A stretch of 64,000 bases of DNA from Cephalotrichum gorgonifer (GCA_900312665.1 ONZQ02000001.1:1616283-1680282); one strand, 5' to 3'; positions 1 through 12,734 are shown, numbered from the stretch's first letter. A program made the numbers and translations. The notes: generated by a model from the sequence alone, not told the origin.

Positions 1-3000
1 GCTGATGATAAACTTGAACGTAGTAGTGCGCCCCGTACCATACCCCATGCCCCATGCCCCATTGTCCAAAAGGATTTCCACACAAAGATTTCGCCCCTGA
101 GCTAAAGCTTCCCCGGCGAGCCGGGGTCGCACGAGCTACGTCGTATTGTTCCTTCGACCTGGGACCCGCCGATCTGCGGTGGACCTCGATGCGGTATAGC
201 CTCAGGTACAGGGGAGCCTATGGTAGTGTAGGCTCAACTTGGAAGCGGCTTGGGTGGGGTTGGTGGAAGGCACGGTGCAGGGGGAATGGCAGGGGGGGAT
301 ACTTGTAGTACTTGCTTGTGGACTAGTAATAATTACTTGTGCTACGTATTAGCATACTTGTACTTGCTCGTATACGCAAGGGGAGGTGCTTCTCCTCAGC
401 TAGTTGGGCCGTGGAAGGTGCGAGTGGGTGGTTGCGACCTGTACTTCCATACTCGGCCACTCTTCCATGAGCTCATGCGAGCATGTATTTGTTCGAGTAT
501 TCTCGCGTCGGTGGATCCTCGAGTACGTTAGACTGCGCGATAAAATACCGAGTACTCGTAGGCACGGTACCGCGTCCATTTCCACCTCCAGGTATTACTC
601 GCCGCCACCACTCACCACCGTTTCCAGAAACGTTTACTGCGGCTTTCCGGGGAAGCTGTCCGAGTCCAAATATTGCGCACTATATTTGCATGCATTGTGG
701 CGTCGAACGCCCACAGCTCCCAAAACGCCTGACGCCAATGAGGAGTGACTCGCACCTCGCAGGCAGCCGATAAGCCAGGAAGCCCTTTGCCCCTTGCGAG
801 TTCACGCATCTGTCGTTGCTTCTTTTTTCTCTCGCAAACCTCTTTTGGTGGAGCCCGGGCAGCGTGGATGGTGCAAGGTGGAGGAGGAGCTCTCAGTCTG
901 GTCCTGGAAGGACCCACCCGACAGTTGTGCAAGTACCAGTACGGGTACAAAAGCACGGATAGAACATACAAATAACAGTAGCACAGTACTCGTACGAGTA
1001 CTTGTACGAGAAGCCCCATGGGAACACAAAAGATCCCAGTGCGCCGTTGGTGCTGCGCATAATAGACGCTAAGCACTAGCAGACAACAACGCGCCGATCT
1101 GCGAACCGCGTCGTCATGCCCTCGAGCAAGACATTATGCATTTGCTATCTACGGTATCTACGCCTGTATATGAGGTGACCGCCACAGGAGCTGGTCCTAC
1201 GCCTACGATTGCGATTACGCCTTTATTATCCTCGGTATCTTGCGGGGAGCGTGCCTTCCGGGGACGGGGTCCGCTCGGAATCGGCCATGGGCATTTGTTT
1301 GTTTGGTCACGGCCGGTTGCTGAAGGAAGAGTGGGTACCTCTAGTATTGCTCTCTACTAGTACGAGTACGTAGTACATTCCCTTGCCGAATAAGTTCTCT
1401 TTCCTGTGAAGCGCGCCTTTTTGTGGTTCTCGGAGAAGAAGAAAAAAAAGTATTTCGCTCGAAGAGCCCCTTTCCCTGTCCTCACCCTCCCCCTGTCCCC
1501 TCCCACCTCCGACTTTTGTTTTCGGCTCGCCGCCGAGGGCGGGTCCAGAGAGATTCGAAGCGAGCTGGCCTGAGCTCAAGTGTGTACTAGTTATCATAAG
1601 CAAGAAGTTGGAACGATATTCCCCATAGTTACTCTAGTACCCATTCTCGCACTAATAAATCCTCTCGCCACCCGGTGTCAGGCGAACGACTATCGTACAG
1701 CCGCGCCGCGGTGCCCGCTGCTGGGTTCCTCTACGGCAAGACGGACGAAACAGTTCCGTTCCCTCTCCGAAGCCTCGTGAAACTTGAAAACGCAGACGAT
1801 ATCAACATCTGGCGATTAGCGGCGGCCCATACCCAGCTTTTGGGGGGAAGCCCTTTCTTGATCTAACCCTGGTCGGTCCTAGTCTCTTACCAGGAATACT
1901 CGTCCATACTACTTGCTCTGGATACTACCCAGTTTTCTCCTCTGAACTCTGAAATACTAGTAACCTTGATAGCATTGCACGATATCCATGCATGGACATC
2001 GCGTGGCGGTGTGGGGCTCTCCCTTCGCTTACAAGTAACATCCCTGGTCGCCAAGCGGGCACAGGGATTCCACGAAGAGTGGGTGCGTCCACAATACGTG
2101 GTAGCGCATTGAAGCGGGGCGAGTTAGCTGGTGATCACCCGCCACCGAAGTTCCTTTCTCTCCGACCGATGGGGTTAACTAACACCAGACGAAGGCGAGG
2201 AGGAGTCGGGAGCAGTATGACTGGTTCCAGGGCGTTTACGAAAACGCCCAAGCACCTGTATTCTCGTGCTTTGACTCGAGTATTATATGTGCTCATAAGA
2301 GAGCAAAACTTACCAAGGGCGTTGGTGTTGGCGTGATACAAATACTGGCTTATGCAGCACTACCACGCGGCCTCATACCGGCACACTGGGCCATGGGAAC
2401 GCCCAGCTGCATGCCACCTGGGTCCTCAGCCGCTCCCTCTCTCACCTGCAATCCGCAGAGAGCTGCAGAATACTCCTTACCCTCGCATCTTCACTACTCC
2501 ATCTTGACATCTCTCCTCCTCCCCGCAGCCCCCTTCCTCCTTATCACGTATTCAATTCCCCTCTTGCACCTACTCGTACCCGCACACAAACGTGTGCAAA
2601 ATGCAATGCAGGCAAGTGCAAACGCTGATGTTTGCTATATTGTTAAACCGCGGCTAGTACAATACAATTGTTCCCGACGGGATGTGGCAGCGACAGGGAA
2701 GGAAAAGCGTTGTTGCATTGACTGCCCTTTGTTTTCTTCTTCTTCTTTCATTTTCTGTCTCCCATTCTCTTTGTTTCTTCCTTTCTCGGAAGCAGACGTG
2801 GACACGTAAACCTGAGAAACCATCCAATACACCTCTCCCCGGATTCCCTCTCGTCTACCTGGAACGAAAACCACACCCCGCCTATAACATCGCTCTTAAA
2901 ACAGGTGTTATAGCCGGCCCAGGGAGCCTCGCGGCTCAACACTCCGGCTCAATCCCCCCTCCTTCCTTGAGGGGAGCAGATAATACATCGCCGCCTGGTG

Positions 3001-4517
3001 TTCTCCAGCGCGCACGGATCTGTGGGGAGAGAGAGGTGTGGTGGGGGTGGGTGTCCGTTCATCCATCAAGCGCCTGAGCGCGCGGGATATCTGCGGCGGC
3101 CGTTGCCTCGTGTTTGCAAGCCACATTCGTTAGCTGCGTGAGAGGGAAAAAAAGGTTTATTAGGAAATCTCCCACCCAAAACCACCATCCAATCCCCCCC
3201 CCGCCCCCCTTGTATCTCGTGCCATGTAACTTTGGATGCCGTAAATGCGCATTCTCCCGTCTCCTTGCATGTCAAGGCCGTTCTCCCTGCGAAGGCCCGA
3301 CTCGTATCTGCACCAACTAGGTTTATACGAGCATAGAGAGGCGGGCTGGGGCTGGCCCAAGGTATTATTAACCACCAGGCTACCGGATATGGTGTTGCAG
3401 CAGGCTCAGATTACCCCAGAAGACGGAGCCATCTCGGGGCGGAAGTGGTTCGGAGGTGTGGTTCCCCGGCCCTTTTCCTCTACCACACCATAGCATATTC
3501 TCGCCCAGAGGGACTACCCCGAGTATCAGGTCGGCCCGGCCATGTAGCGGATGAAGGCGCGAAAGCTTAATTTCTGGTTCCAGCGGTGCCGCCCCCTCTT
3601 ACGAGATTAGCCGCCCCGTCCCTGGGCTCTCTGCCTACGAGTTGTTCAGTTTCGTCTAGGTCCATCGGCAGCCTGAAACCGGGGAAGAAGAGAAAGGAGG
3701 ATGCGAAGGGACGAGTGTGTAAACGTCCTGGATCGAGAATGTGACAGTCACGGGAACCACAGCCACTATGACCTCCTCGACCGCGCCGAAGTGCTCCGTG
3801 CCCCATGCCCCGTGCCCTGTGTCCCGTGTCCCGGGCTCTGCGTTCTGGGCTCCACGAACATGATGTGTTTTCCAACATGGCAACCTCACACAGCCAATGG
3901 CCCTTCCGGCCGAATACAAAGGATTAGTTAAACCGAACCTCCCCCCTCCTTTTGCCCAGCGCCGTACCATCGGGAACCCACCCAGACCAAAAAGGTCCAC
4001 CGACGTAACATCGCACAATACACCCTCGCTCAGGGGTTCTCCAGACCAGACCCGCCGTCCCATACGAGTACTTGGACTCGTTTTCTTGTTTGCACGTACA
4101 AGTAGGTAGTAGTTGTAATAAGCCGCCCCTTGCACAGTTCCACTCCTGCAGGTGCACTCCTTCGGCTCCTCCCCCTCTCGCCGATCCCACTTCTCTCCCG
4201 CCCTTGCAAAATGCGACGTGAGGGAAAACGGGTTACGACTGAATACTGCTCCCGCTCCTCCTTCCCGTTGGCCGCCAGCCGTATTGGGAAGAAGGCTCGG
4301 CGCTTCCCCGCGCCACCCACAAGGAGAGAGCACCGAAGAAAAAAACTGAATACTAAAGTACGGACTTATACCCCCTTCTTACATACTATTCCATGCAAGG
4401 TCGTGAAGGGAAAGAGCGAGTCAACAACTTGGCTTGAACTTGCATTTAATACCGACCCCCGTGCTAGGCCGGATAAGCTCCGCAGAGTCTTCCCAGCACC
4501 ATCAGCCACCGTAGCGC
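1..4517. other. gene-poor intergenic DNA
   Basis: No open frame here resembles a known family or can be extended through plausible splice sites. The stretch holds short degenerate direct repeats (CCCATGCC-type near 40-60 and 3800-3835), several copies of a GTACTCG/CGAGTAC motif (for example 549-558 and 986-1003), and pyrimidine-rich tracts. The longest chance frame (3656-4333, minus strand) is a low-complexity Arg/Gly-rich reading with no domain. Base composition is not obviously AT-rich, so I see no sign of heavily RIP-mutated transposons. Confidence 0.5.
986..1003. repeat. 18-bp perfect palindrome of the dispersed GTACTCG motif
   Basis: AGTACTCGTACGAGTACT equals its own reverse complement. 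A 14-bp core of the same palindrome recurs at 24804-24817, and the shorter CGAGTACTCG palindrome occurs at 549-558, 24335-24344 and 56603-56612. All copies are intergenic. Function unknown. Confidence 0.7.
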
Positions 4518-4589
4518 GCTCTAGTAGTATAGTGGTTAGTACATCACTTTGTGGCAGTGAAAACGGAGGTTCGATTCCTCCCTGGGGCA
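4518..4589 (+). tRNA. tRNA-His (anticodon GTG)
   Basis: The 72 bases fold into a full cloverleaf with no intron. The acceptor stem pairs 4518-4524 with 4582-4588 (two G-T wobbles) and 4589 is the discriminator A. The anticodon stem pairs 4544-4548 with 4556-4560 and encloses a seven-base loop whose bases 4551-4553 are GTG, which reads histidine codons. The T arm is GGAGG/CCTCC around TTCGATT. The extra 5' G of mature tRNA-His is not encoded, as usual in eukaryotes, where it is added after transcription. A T run follows at 4598-4604 as the Pol III stop. Confidence 0.95.
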
Positions 4590-4597
4590 GCAAATTC

Positions 4598-4604
4598 TTT
4601 TTTT
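4598..4604 (+). terminator. Pol III terminator of tRNA-His
   Basis: Seven consecutive T residues start 9 bases after the tRNA 3' end, which fits an RNA polymerase III termination signal. Confidence 0.8.
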
Positions 4605-5394
4605 GCGTTTGTTTCCTTTCCTTTTTCCTATTCTGCAATGGGCCTCTGTCCTGTCCGTTGTAATCACTGCCACCACACGTTCGTACAATATACGCATACA
4701 TATATGTATGTGTAGAGGTGCTTACATATTCGTGGGAGCAGCATACAAGGAAAGGAGCATGTGGTTGACATACTTCCACTTCCTGCAAAATTGTATCATC
4801 TCCCTTTTTCCCTCTTTTTTTTCTTTCTTTTTTCTCTCTCTCTCAGACCGACAGTCCCTACTTCTTGACGCGAGGAGTAGCACATTGCCCAACGCATGCA
4901 TCTCTCGTCACCATCACCATCACCATACCGCTCGGAAAACACAAACATGTAAAGGCTCACCCTTACCTTATCTCACTCACTCACCAGTACAGTAGCAACA
5001 GACAAAGTGCCCATACTTGTAGAACACCCCCGTATATCCACTGTGACCTGTCCTCGATAGAACGGGGAAACTACGTACCCAGCCCTTACATAGTCCCTAG
5101 CTGAGGGGCAAATAGCTGGCCGTGTACGATTACGGCGCGGCGAGTAGTGCAACTGGATCAAGTTCGCTAGAATTAGGCATCACTGCTGTGAAACCGGAGA
5201 GGCCACAAGCATGCCGGTATGGACGGCCGCGGCCTCCGGACCCGATGCCCGGCGACGGAGTAAAAACACGGCAGAAACACCCTCCTAAACGAAACAGTAA
5301 CCTGTAGCGATTCTAGTGATGATTCCTTTCTATATATACGGGATACGCCGGAGGGGGAGGCGTGGGGATATATACTCTTGTCACTACTAGTACA
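4605..5394. other. intergenic, tRNA-His to LSD1 3' end
   Basis: No gene seen. It contains a pyrimidine-rich tract (about 4800-4850), a short (CACCAT)n stretch near 4910-4925, and the presumed 3' untranslated region of the LSD1 gene at its right edge. Confidence 0.5.
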
Positions 5395-8300
5395 CTACAC
5401 CTCCCCATCGCTCTCATCGCTCCCATCGCTGTCCTCCGCATAGCTAATCATCTTCTTCCTCCTCTGCTTCGCCATCGGCCCCTCCTCGCCCCCTCCTCCT
5501 CCCCTATCCCCCTCCCCTCCCGCAAACGGCTTCTCCCGCACATACTCCTCCCTTATCCCCGCCGCCCTCGCATCCCACTCCGCCGCTCCCCCCTCCCAGA
5601 TCGCCAACCTCTCCACGTACGCCCTCTTGGCCTCGCTCACCATGTCCTCGAACGGCTTCCTCTCCCCCGGCGCCGCCCTCTTCCACATCTTCGACACCAT
5701 GTGCCTCACCTCGTTCGGTCCCGCCTTCCCCTTGCGCTTCCCGGGCCGTATGTCCGCCTCGCACCGCTGCCTCGCCACCTCCTGCTTCCCCGCGCAGTAG
5801 AGCCTGTACGCGTTCACCGACACCTTCTCCGGCGGCGGTGGCCGCGGCCCTATCTTCGCCATGATATGCGCGTGGAGCTCCTCCTCGTAGAGATCCAGCG
5901 GGTCCTTGGGCACCTCGACGATCTTCCGCTTTAGGGACTGCGACTCCTTGGGGATCAGGAGCGGCGCGGGGACCTCGATTTCGCCGATCAGCGACCCAAG
6001 GATCTCGCTCGCCGCCCGCAGGCCCGATAGGTACGCCCCGTGCACGGTGGCGGGGTGCGTCCCGATCGTATGCTCTCCCGCGAAGTACAGGTTGCCGACC
6101 GTCTTCGCCATCGTGTCGTAGTCGGTCGGTTGCATGGTCGGCCCGGATGACGAGTAGCTCCCTCTTGAGAAGCGATCCTTCAGCCACCTCGTTACCGTTG
6201 CCTCGATTGGCAACGGCACACTCCGGCCGAATATCTTGCTGAGAATCTCTGTCGCCTCGGACACGAGCTCCTCGTTGGAGGCGCTTTCCGTGTCGACGGC
6301 TGCGTCCCCGGCCATGAGAGCCACTAGGCAGGGCAGTCCCGACGTATTCGAGACGTCAAGGAACTGGAAGAACCGCCCGCGTTGGGACCTGTAGTCCGCC
6401 TGGTCGAGGCTCTGAGCGTTTTCGGGGTTCCTCAGTGCCCCGAAGATGTGTCGCGTGAGGTCCCAGAACGGCTTGTCATATACCAAAATGACCTTGTTCA
6501 GCACGCCGAAGCCCAGTCGCTCGATGGCGCCCAACTTCCAATCAGGAAGGGGAGGGTTAAACTCAATGTCCCCGTGCTTCAAGACACCGAGCGGGATCGT
6601 AGAGATGACGTAGTCCGCCTCGATTGCAGACCCGTCCTCACAGACAACAGTCGCAGGACCAGACGACGCGTCTGCATGGTAGTTTATCGTCCGTACGGGT
6701 GTATTCGTGCGGACGTCGAGTTTCGTCGGGCAGTGCAAGAGACCCCTCGCAACCCTTTGGTAGCCGCCGGCAATCATCGTGTGCTTACCAACCCACTCAT
6801 TCCCGGCGTCGATATCCCACCCGCCGAGACTGAGATTCTGCATGTTCGTGGCATTGCTGTACTCCAGATTGGCAATGTGCCAGTTCAGGAGCCGGAAGTC
6901 GCGGTCCGTTAGGTCGACTATATTCCGGTACTGAGAGATGCATGCGTCGACCACGCTCCCGAGGGTCGCCTCGGGCGCCGACGTCGGCGTCTGTAGGTCA
7001 AGGCTATCCTCCGACGATACCCCGGACCGGAGGCTCCATCCTATGGACTTTGCGGCCTGCGCGGCGGTGACCTTTACCTGCCCGTGCATTTGCGCCTGGC
7101 CGAGTAGGTCGGGTGTAAGGGAGGGCTGAGCTTCTTCTTCGGCCCGGATGGTCTTCTGCCCGTCATTGGACGCATCCCGGCCCTCGAGGATGAGTTCCCT
7201 GTTACCCCGTATGATCTTTGGGGGCTTGGTCTTGAACTTGTACTCGCTAACCCTGTCCAAGCAGTCGTTGTAGAGCTTCTCGACGAGGAGATCACGGTCC
7301 TCCTCCACAGGCTGACCGTCCGAGTCGAAGATTGTTGTCCGGGGATTGAGGGCAAAATAGGGTAGGCTAAGCTGCCCGCGCACGAGTATGTTTAGGGGGT
7401 TGCCTATGAATCCGGTGATGATCATGCCACCCATCTCGGCTGTACACCGCTCACTGGCAAACTGCGACCCCTCTGCCGGCCTCGACTGGAACGGCCGGGA
7501 ATATACTCTTCCGCCGACTCGGCTCCTCCCCTCCAGAACTATGACCTCCGGAGGCAGCTCGCCGAGGCTGTATAGACGATCTGCGTACTGCTTGGTCAAC
7601 CCTTCGATCTGTCTTGCGCAGCCGAGTCCTGCCATCCCGGCTCCGATGACAACGACCCTCTTCCGCTTAAGCATGCTCGGCTTGGAGGTGCCGCTGGGAG
7701 CCTCTACCGCGGGGATGTCGAGACACCCAAAGTTTATGTAGCCGTTGCGGACGAGCCAGTCGTAGCATACACTTGCTACATTGGCCCACCTGGCACCGGC
7801 ACACCCCACGGCCTCATCCCGGGTAACGGCCATGCGCGGGTTCTGAATCCATAGCCGGAGTATGCCGTTCCTGATGTTGATGTATGTCGTCACCTGCACG
7901 TATGAGAGGTGGTCTCTTACAATTTCACGCTCCTCGGGATGTAATATGAACGGGTTGAGTCTCGAGTTTTCTGCCGCTTCTATGCATTGGCCGGCATACT
8001 CGGCGGGACTTAGATCCGACGGTATTGAGGACTTAGGTCGAACGCTGAACCTCCGTCTCGGGGCGGTTAGGTATTCTGCTGACTCGGGCTGTGTTGAGGC
8101 CGGCGATTGTTTCTGGGAGCGAATTTGAGGGGCAGGAGAGGCTGATATATTGGTGGAGCCTGAGACTGAGGACTCAGCAGGCGCGGGAGTTGGAGCATGA
8201 GAGGGTGTTGCCGATTGGAGTGGAGTAGGTGTGGTAGAGAGTTCAGTAAGAGAAGAGGTCGGCTGCGGGACCTGCAGCGGAGTGGATGTGGTGGAGACGT

Positions 8301-9114
8301 TAGTGGATGAAAAGGTTGGCTGCGAGATTTGCGCTGGAGTGGTTGTGGTCGAGACCTCTGTGAATAAAGATGTCGGCTGCGGGACTTGCAGCGAAGATGA
8401 TGTCGCGGCGATTACAGCCTCAGTAGCCGTGGCTATGTGTGCAGTATAAGAAGGCTCGGCCTCTGGGAGCGCTGGAGGTTGAGTCCTCGAAGTGGCCCCC
8501 GTCGCCTGGGCAGACTCATCCTTCTCAGTGGGCGTCGTGGCCCTGCTAGACGCCCCTGAGGACGGCACAGAGGATAGGTCCGAGTGCTCAGACAAAGCAG
8601 ATAGCGAGGATTCGAAAGTCTCTCGGTTCTGCTCCGGCTCGCCGTCATGCTGGGATGTTTGTGAGGGTTTGAGGTCCGGAGCTCTACACAGGCGAGAATT
8701 AGACGGTCATGCCCATCACGAGAAAGGGGGGACCAAATAAACGGGTAGTGACGACAGTGACGATAGAGACAATACAAAGCCTCATCACATAGCGGTTGGC
8801 TCTTCGTAATGGAGTGTGAATAGGGTTTTCACATACTGAGGTGCTGTCAACATATTTTCGTCGACTTCCCCGCTACCGCCAGCTATAGAAGGTGTGCTGG
8901 TATTCATGTCGTCGGTCCAGACGACTATCTCGGCGACGATCTCGGAGAGAGCCTCCGACGATGAAGGACTCGCGGGAGACGTATTCGACGCCGGAGGAGG
9001 ACGGCTGCTGCGCTTAGAAGGAGAAGCTTGTGAAGTACCTTTCACAGCCCCCGACGTGATACCATCCCCGAACCGGCCTTCCTTGCGCTTCCTGATCTTG
9101 GCCGATCTTCCCAT
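5395..9114 (-). CDS. lsd1: LSD1/KDM1-family lysine-specific histone demethylase with SWIRM and HMG box
   Basis: FAD-dependent amine oxidase predicted to remove methyl groups from histone H3 lysines in the nucleus. Two exons: 9114-8837 and 8683-5395 (3567 bases, 1188 residues). The large frame has no ATG of its own before an in-frame stop. Upstream, a short frame with a good ATG (9114) ends at a GTATGT donor, and the acceptor TGTAG after a TCTAAT branch restores phase exactly. Order: basic, Ser/Pro-rich N terminus; SWIRM about 315-415; amine oxidase from about 430 with the dinucleotide motif GAGMAG near 440; the lysine matching the active-site Lys of human LSD1 (in FGVLNK) at 823; HMG box about 1039-1122; acidic tail. 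A long coiled-coil tower like that of animal LSD1 is not evident. SWIRM, oxidase and HMG box together match fungal Lsd1 proteins. Substrate lysine not predictable. Confidence 0.9.
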
Positions 9115-10371
9115 GGTTCGGGGAGAAGGATCCTCCCTCCCATGTGGACTAATGGCAGTGGGAGCGCTTACTGGCGAGCCGGGAATGCCAGATATTAGGT
9201 CCGATTCGGGTTGAGCGTATGGATAGTCGCATCGGCGCGGCGTGGATCTATGTAAGCATAAGAGGTGTGCGCCCTTCCTGATATCGGCCCGTCGGTGAGC
9301 GACACTTTAATAGCTGGATCAGTCAACTATATTAGACGTGTTAATACGCACATCTTGTCACTCGATGACCGTGAATGCTCATGGTTCCCAATCTTCACTT
9401 GGCTGGGATATGGTGGTGGTGTTGCGTGCAGAGATTAGATTCTCACCCTCGATGTGGCTGTGATGCATTGGCCAATCCCAAGTATCAAATCTCTCGCCTC
9501 CAGGGATCTCTAGGAACTGGGTTTGCGTCGAGGGAGGGATGGTCGATTACGAGGGGTGGAAGTAACAGAGCGAGGGAGATAGTATTATAATATTCGCTCA
9601 CAAAGAGAGGGCGTACAAGGTGCTCGTAATTACAAGGGTCACCTTCGACGGATTGATTGTAAGCCGAGGGGGAGAGCCGATGCAATACGATCTGGGACCA
9701 CCAAACTCCACCCGATGGGACGGAGGTTTCACGTGACTCCATGGCGAATCCCATGACGATGAACACTCGCGCTAAATTACGAGTACCTGTGTGTCTACGG
9801 GAGTCATGTCGAGACCCCGCCAGCAATCGACTATCTTGCCTCGTTGGTGGCCACGAAAAAAAGGCCCCGATTGATCCATTGCCCCATTGTCCCATGATGG
9901 ATCGGGATTTCGACAATCGAAGCCTAGGCGAATGAGTTTGGGGCTCGACCACCCACCTTGAACGGCGGTAGGTCCGCCGCCCGCCAATCCCTGCTTCACA
10001 TCAGTTTAAACCGACAACCAGGATTGAACATGATGGATGACCTTCGAACCCGAGTAAAAAAAAAACACGGCGCTTTAGATGCGAATACGAATACTGAAGC
10101 GAATGCGAATGGGATGATGACTGCCTGCTATTACAATTGATCGCCTCTTGCAACGTTTCGGAGGAAGAAACCGCGCCCGAACCACAGTCCTCGAGCCTAT
10201 GACCACATTTATCCATGTGTCTCTATGTCGCCACCGCAGGTGCTACCTCCTTCGCATAAGATCCCGTCTCGGTCGCCGCATCCATCATCCTGTTCCCGCT
10301 TATAATCGACGTCGTGCAGATTACGATATTTCTCCGTTCTGCATCACCCGCGTCATTTAGTCAGTGTAATC
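9115..10371. other. intergenic, LSD1 upstream region and VPS33 3' side
   Basis: No gene supported. This is the promoter side of LSD1 and the downstream side of VPS33. It contains one CACGTGAC site (9730-9737), a Cbf1-type E-box on the minus strand about 620 bases upstream of the LSD1 start. Confidence 0.5.
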
Positions 10372-12553
10372 TCAGATACTCCTGGGATGAAAGAGAGGGA
10401 GTGTGTACACACCTTTCTCCTGTCGCGCGATGAAGCGGAGGGCTGCGATCTCTGTGAAAGTGATACCCCCCACGAACACTATAAAGACCGTCTGCCTCTC
10501 GCTTCCGCCCGAAAGGAGGGCCCTGGCCTTTACGGCCTTGTCCTCGCCCTTTTGAAGCTCGTAGAATGTCCGCCCTCGAACGTGCTTGACGGCGTCATCG
10601 AATCCGTGCCAACCCTGAGCCGTGCCGGCCGACACCGCCGCGCTCGCAGCTGCGGCGTTATTGCCCTTCGTGATCTTGAGGAGATGTTGTTTTTGCAGGA
10701 CCGACTGGACGAGACGGATGGACAGGGGGGCGTAGCCACTGTAGACGTAGGCAATATCATTCGGGTCGTCCTCCTTCACCTCATCCACAATCAGTCTCAG
10801 CTGTTGTCGAAGATAGCTGTAATTCGTCTTGCTTCCCGCCGCGTCGGCGCTGCCGGTCCCCGGAATCATCCCCGCAAGGGGCGAGGACCTGGGTAGGAGG
10901 AGCTGCAGTTTTGCCAGCTTATGCAACGTGAGTATGTGCTGGTATCCGTATCCTTCGAGGATGAGGCGTCGAAACTGATCGTACTCCTTCTGTTGGATCC
11001 CGCCGGAGATGCATGAGTAGATACACAGTAGCCTCAGGACTTCTCTCAGCGGCGTATCGCGAGCTATGAGCTCCTCGATCTTGTTGAACTGAGAAGACGG
11101 GTCGGCCCCAGCAGCTAGGTTCTGCTGGACTTCGAGCAATCCCTTGAACAGGTCGGACCTCGTGTGCTTCATTATCTCCTCGGCTAGACCGCTGTGAATC
11201 CTCAAGCTCTGCTGCTCGGCCTGGTAGGCGGGAAGGTTGCCAACGAACTCCTTGAGATCTGCAATGGACTTGGAACTCTGGTTCAGCTCGTAATCCTTCT
11301 GAATCTTCTGCAGCCTGAGCGCCACCTTATTGAGCAGACTGCCGACGATGGCGAAGTTTGCGTCTCGGAGCTGTTCGTATAGCTTGTCAGAGGAATCGAG
11401 CTGTACAGGCCGCTTGCGAGTCTGCGAATTCGCAGAGGACGGCTGGGACGGTGCCCCCACGACTGTCGTGTCGAGCTTGGTCTGGTTATTCTCGATCCCG
11501 AAGAATTCGTCAATGAGACCCTCGTACGTTAGCTGGGTGAGAAGTGGTGTGACGAAGTCAACCTCTCGGTCTATGATGATGACGCTCTCGATCGTGGTGC
11601 TCGGGCTAAATGCATTCTTCGCGTTTCCGTCATAATCGGGTTCGGCGAGGGCTTCCTGCCGCATACGGGCGAGCATGTCCGCGACGCGCTTAGCATTGTC
11701 TCCCTTGCCAATGATTCTAGGGAAGAGGCCGTGGTTTCGCTGTATTTCCATAAGAGCCCGGGCCATGAGGAAGGCGGGCGTGACGTCTTTGTTGAGATAT
11801 AAGTCGTCGAACGAGTCGAGGAGTTCCAGAGAGAGGACGTCTCGCTCGAGAGGGAAGAAGTTCAGCGGGAGTTCCGATATCGTCACGTCGCCGAGCACGC
11901 CCGTCTCCTCAAGGATCTTGTCGGATACGGTGGTGCGCCGGGGGACCCAGAATATGTGGAAGTCATGGCCAGTCTGGCTCTCGCGTTGCAGTCGGTGTAT
12001 CTGATCTAGAGCACATATCAATGTCAGCACGATATAATAGTGTTAGTCTCAAGGAGGCAATTGGATAGACAATACTATAGGAGCGGGCTGTACAAATGCT
12101 TGATTTGTGGCTCACTGACAAACATCGTGAAGTGGAGGTGGCTATCCACGATGTCTACTGAGGAGCCGGAGGAAAGGGCAAGAGGAGGTTGGCATGCTAT
12201 CTACAAGGCATCGGCGTATGGGAATACGCCCACCGGTCGCGGGATCCAAAGAAGGTTGGCTGACTGACCTGCTATTGACTGGGCGTGGCGGCCACATTCT
12301 CCCCGCGTGATGAAGACGACATTGCGCTGGCTTGTATCGACATTCTTGTTTTCGAGGATAAAGAACTTGTCTACGCCGTACTCTTGGAGAGTAGCGACCT
12401 TGACTATCACGCCAATAGGTCCAACGAGGCTTCGATCTAGTACGACGTTTTTCTTTCCGCGAACCTGTCATGAACCATCGGGATGTGAGAGGTCAAGATG
12501 AGATGCGACGAGACAAGACGAGGAGAGGATGAATGGGACAGCGGGAAGAGCAA

Positions 12554-12604
<51 letters not shown>

Positions 12605-12734
12605 TACGTACCGTNNNNNNNNNNNNNNNNNNNNAGAGAGAGAGAGAGATACTTACGCCCTCGAGAAGATGGAGCAGGTCTCTTCTTGCCTTGTCCCGGA
12701 TCTGATCAGGGTTGAAAGGGACTCGAGGCACCAT
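10372..12734 (-). CDS. VPS33: Vps33, Sec1/Munc18-family subunit of HOPS/CORVET
   Basis: Sec1/Munc18 protein that acts at the vacuole/endosome within the HOPS and CORVET tethering complexes and helps assemble SNAREs. Three exons: 12734-12657, 12464-12269 and 12005-10372 (1908 bases, 635 residues), all phases consistent. The N terminus has a family-typical block (GPIGVIVKVATLQEYGVDKF) and the middle carries IIDREVDFVTPLLTQLTYEG, the Sec1 signature around an invariant Asp-Arg. Length is near the family norm. Intron 1 (12656-12465) contains a GA microsatellite and a 20-N assembly gap, but neither affects coding bases. It shares an upstream region with the histidyl-tRNA synthetase gene (divergent). 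Confidence 0.93.
12557..12650. repeat. (GA)n microsatellite interrupted by a gap, in VPS33 intron 1
   Basis: A GA run of about 22 units covers 12557-12600, then GTACTACGTACCGT, the 20-N gap (12615-12634), and a second GA run at 12635-12650. The repeat flanks both sides of the gap, so its true length is unknown. Confidence 0.9.
12615..12634. other. assembly gap (20 N)
   Basis: Twenty N within the GA microsatellite of VPS33 intron 1, most likely a scaffold join or unresolved repeat length. Confidence 0.98.

Noticed and set aside
3656..4333. 225-codon minus-strand frame
   Set aside because: Gly/Arg-rich chance reading in GC-rich DNA, no domain, no supporting splice structure.
8785..9114. Stand-alone 109-residue protein gene
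   Set aside because: Its frame splices in phase into the LSD1 exon, which otherwise lacks an ATG. It is better read as LSD1 exon 1.
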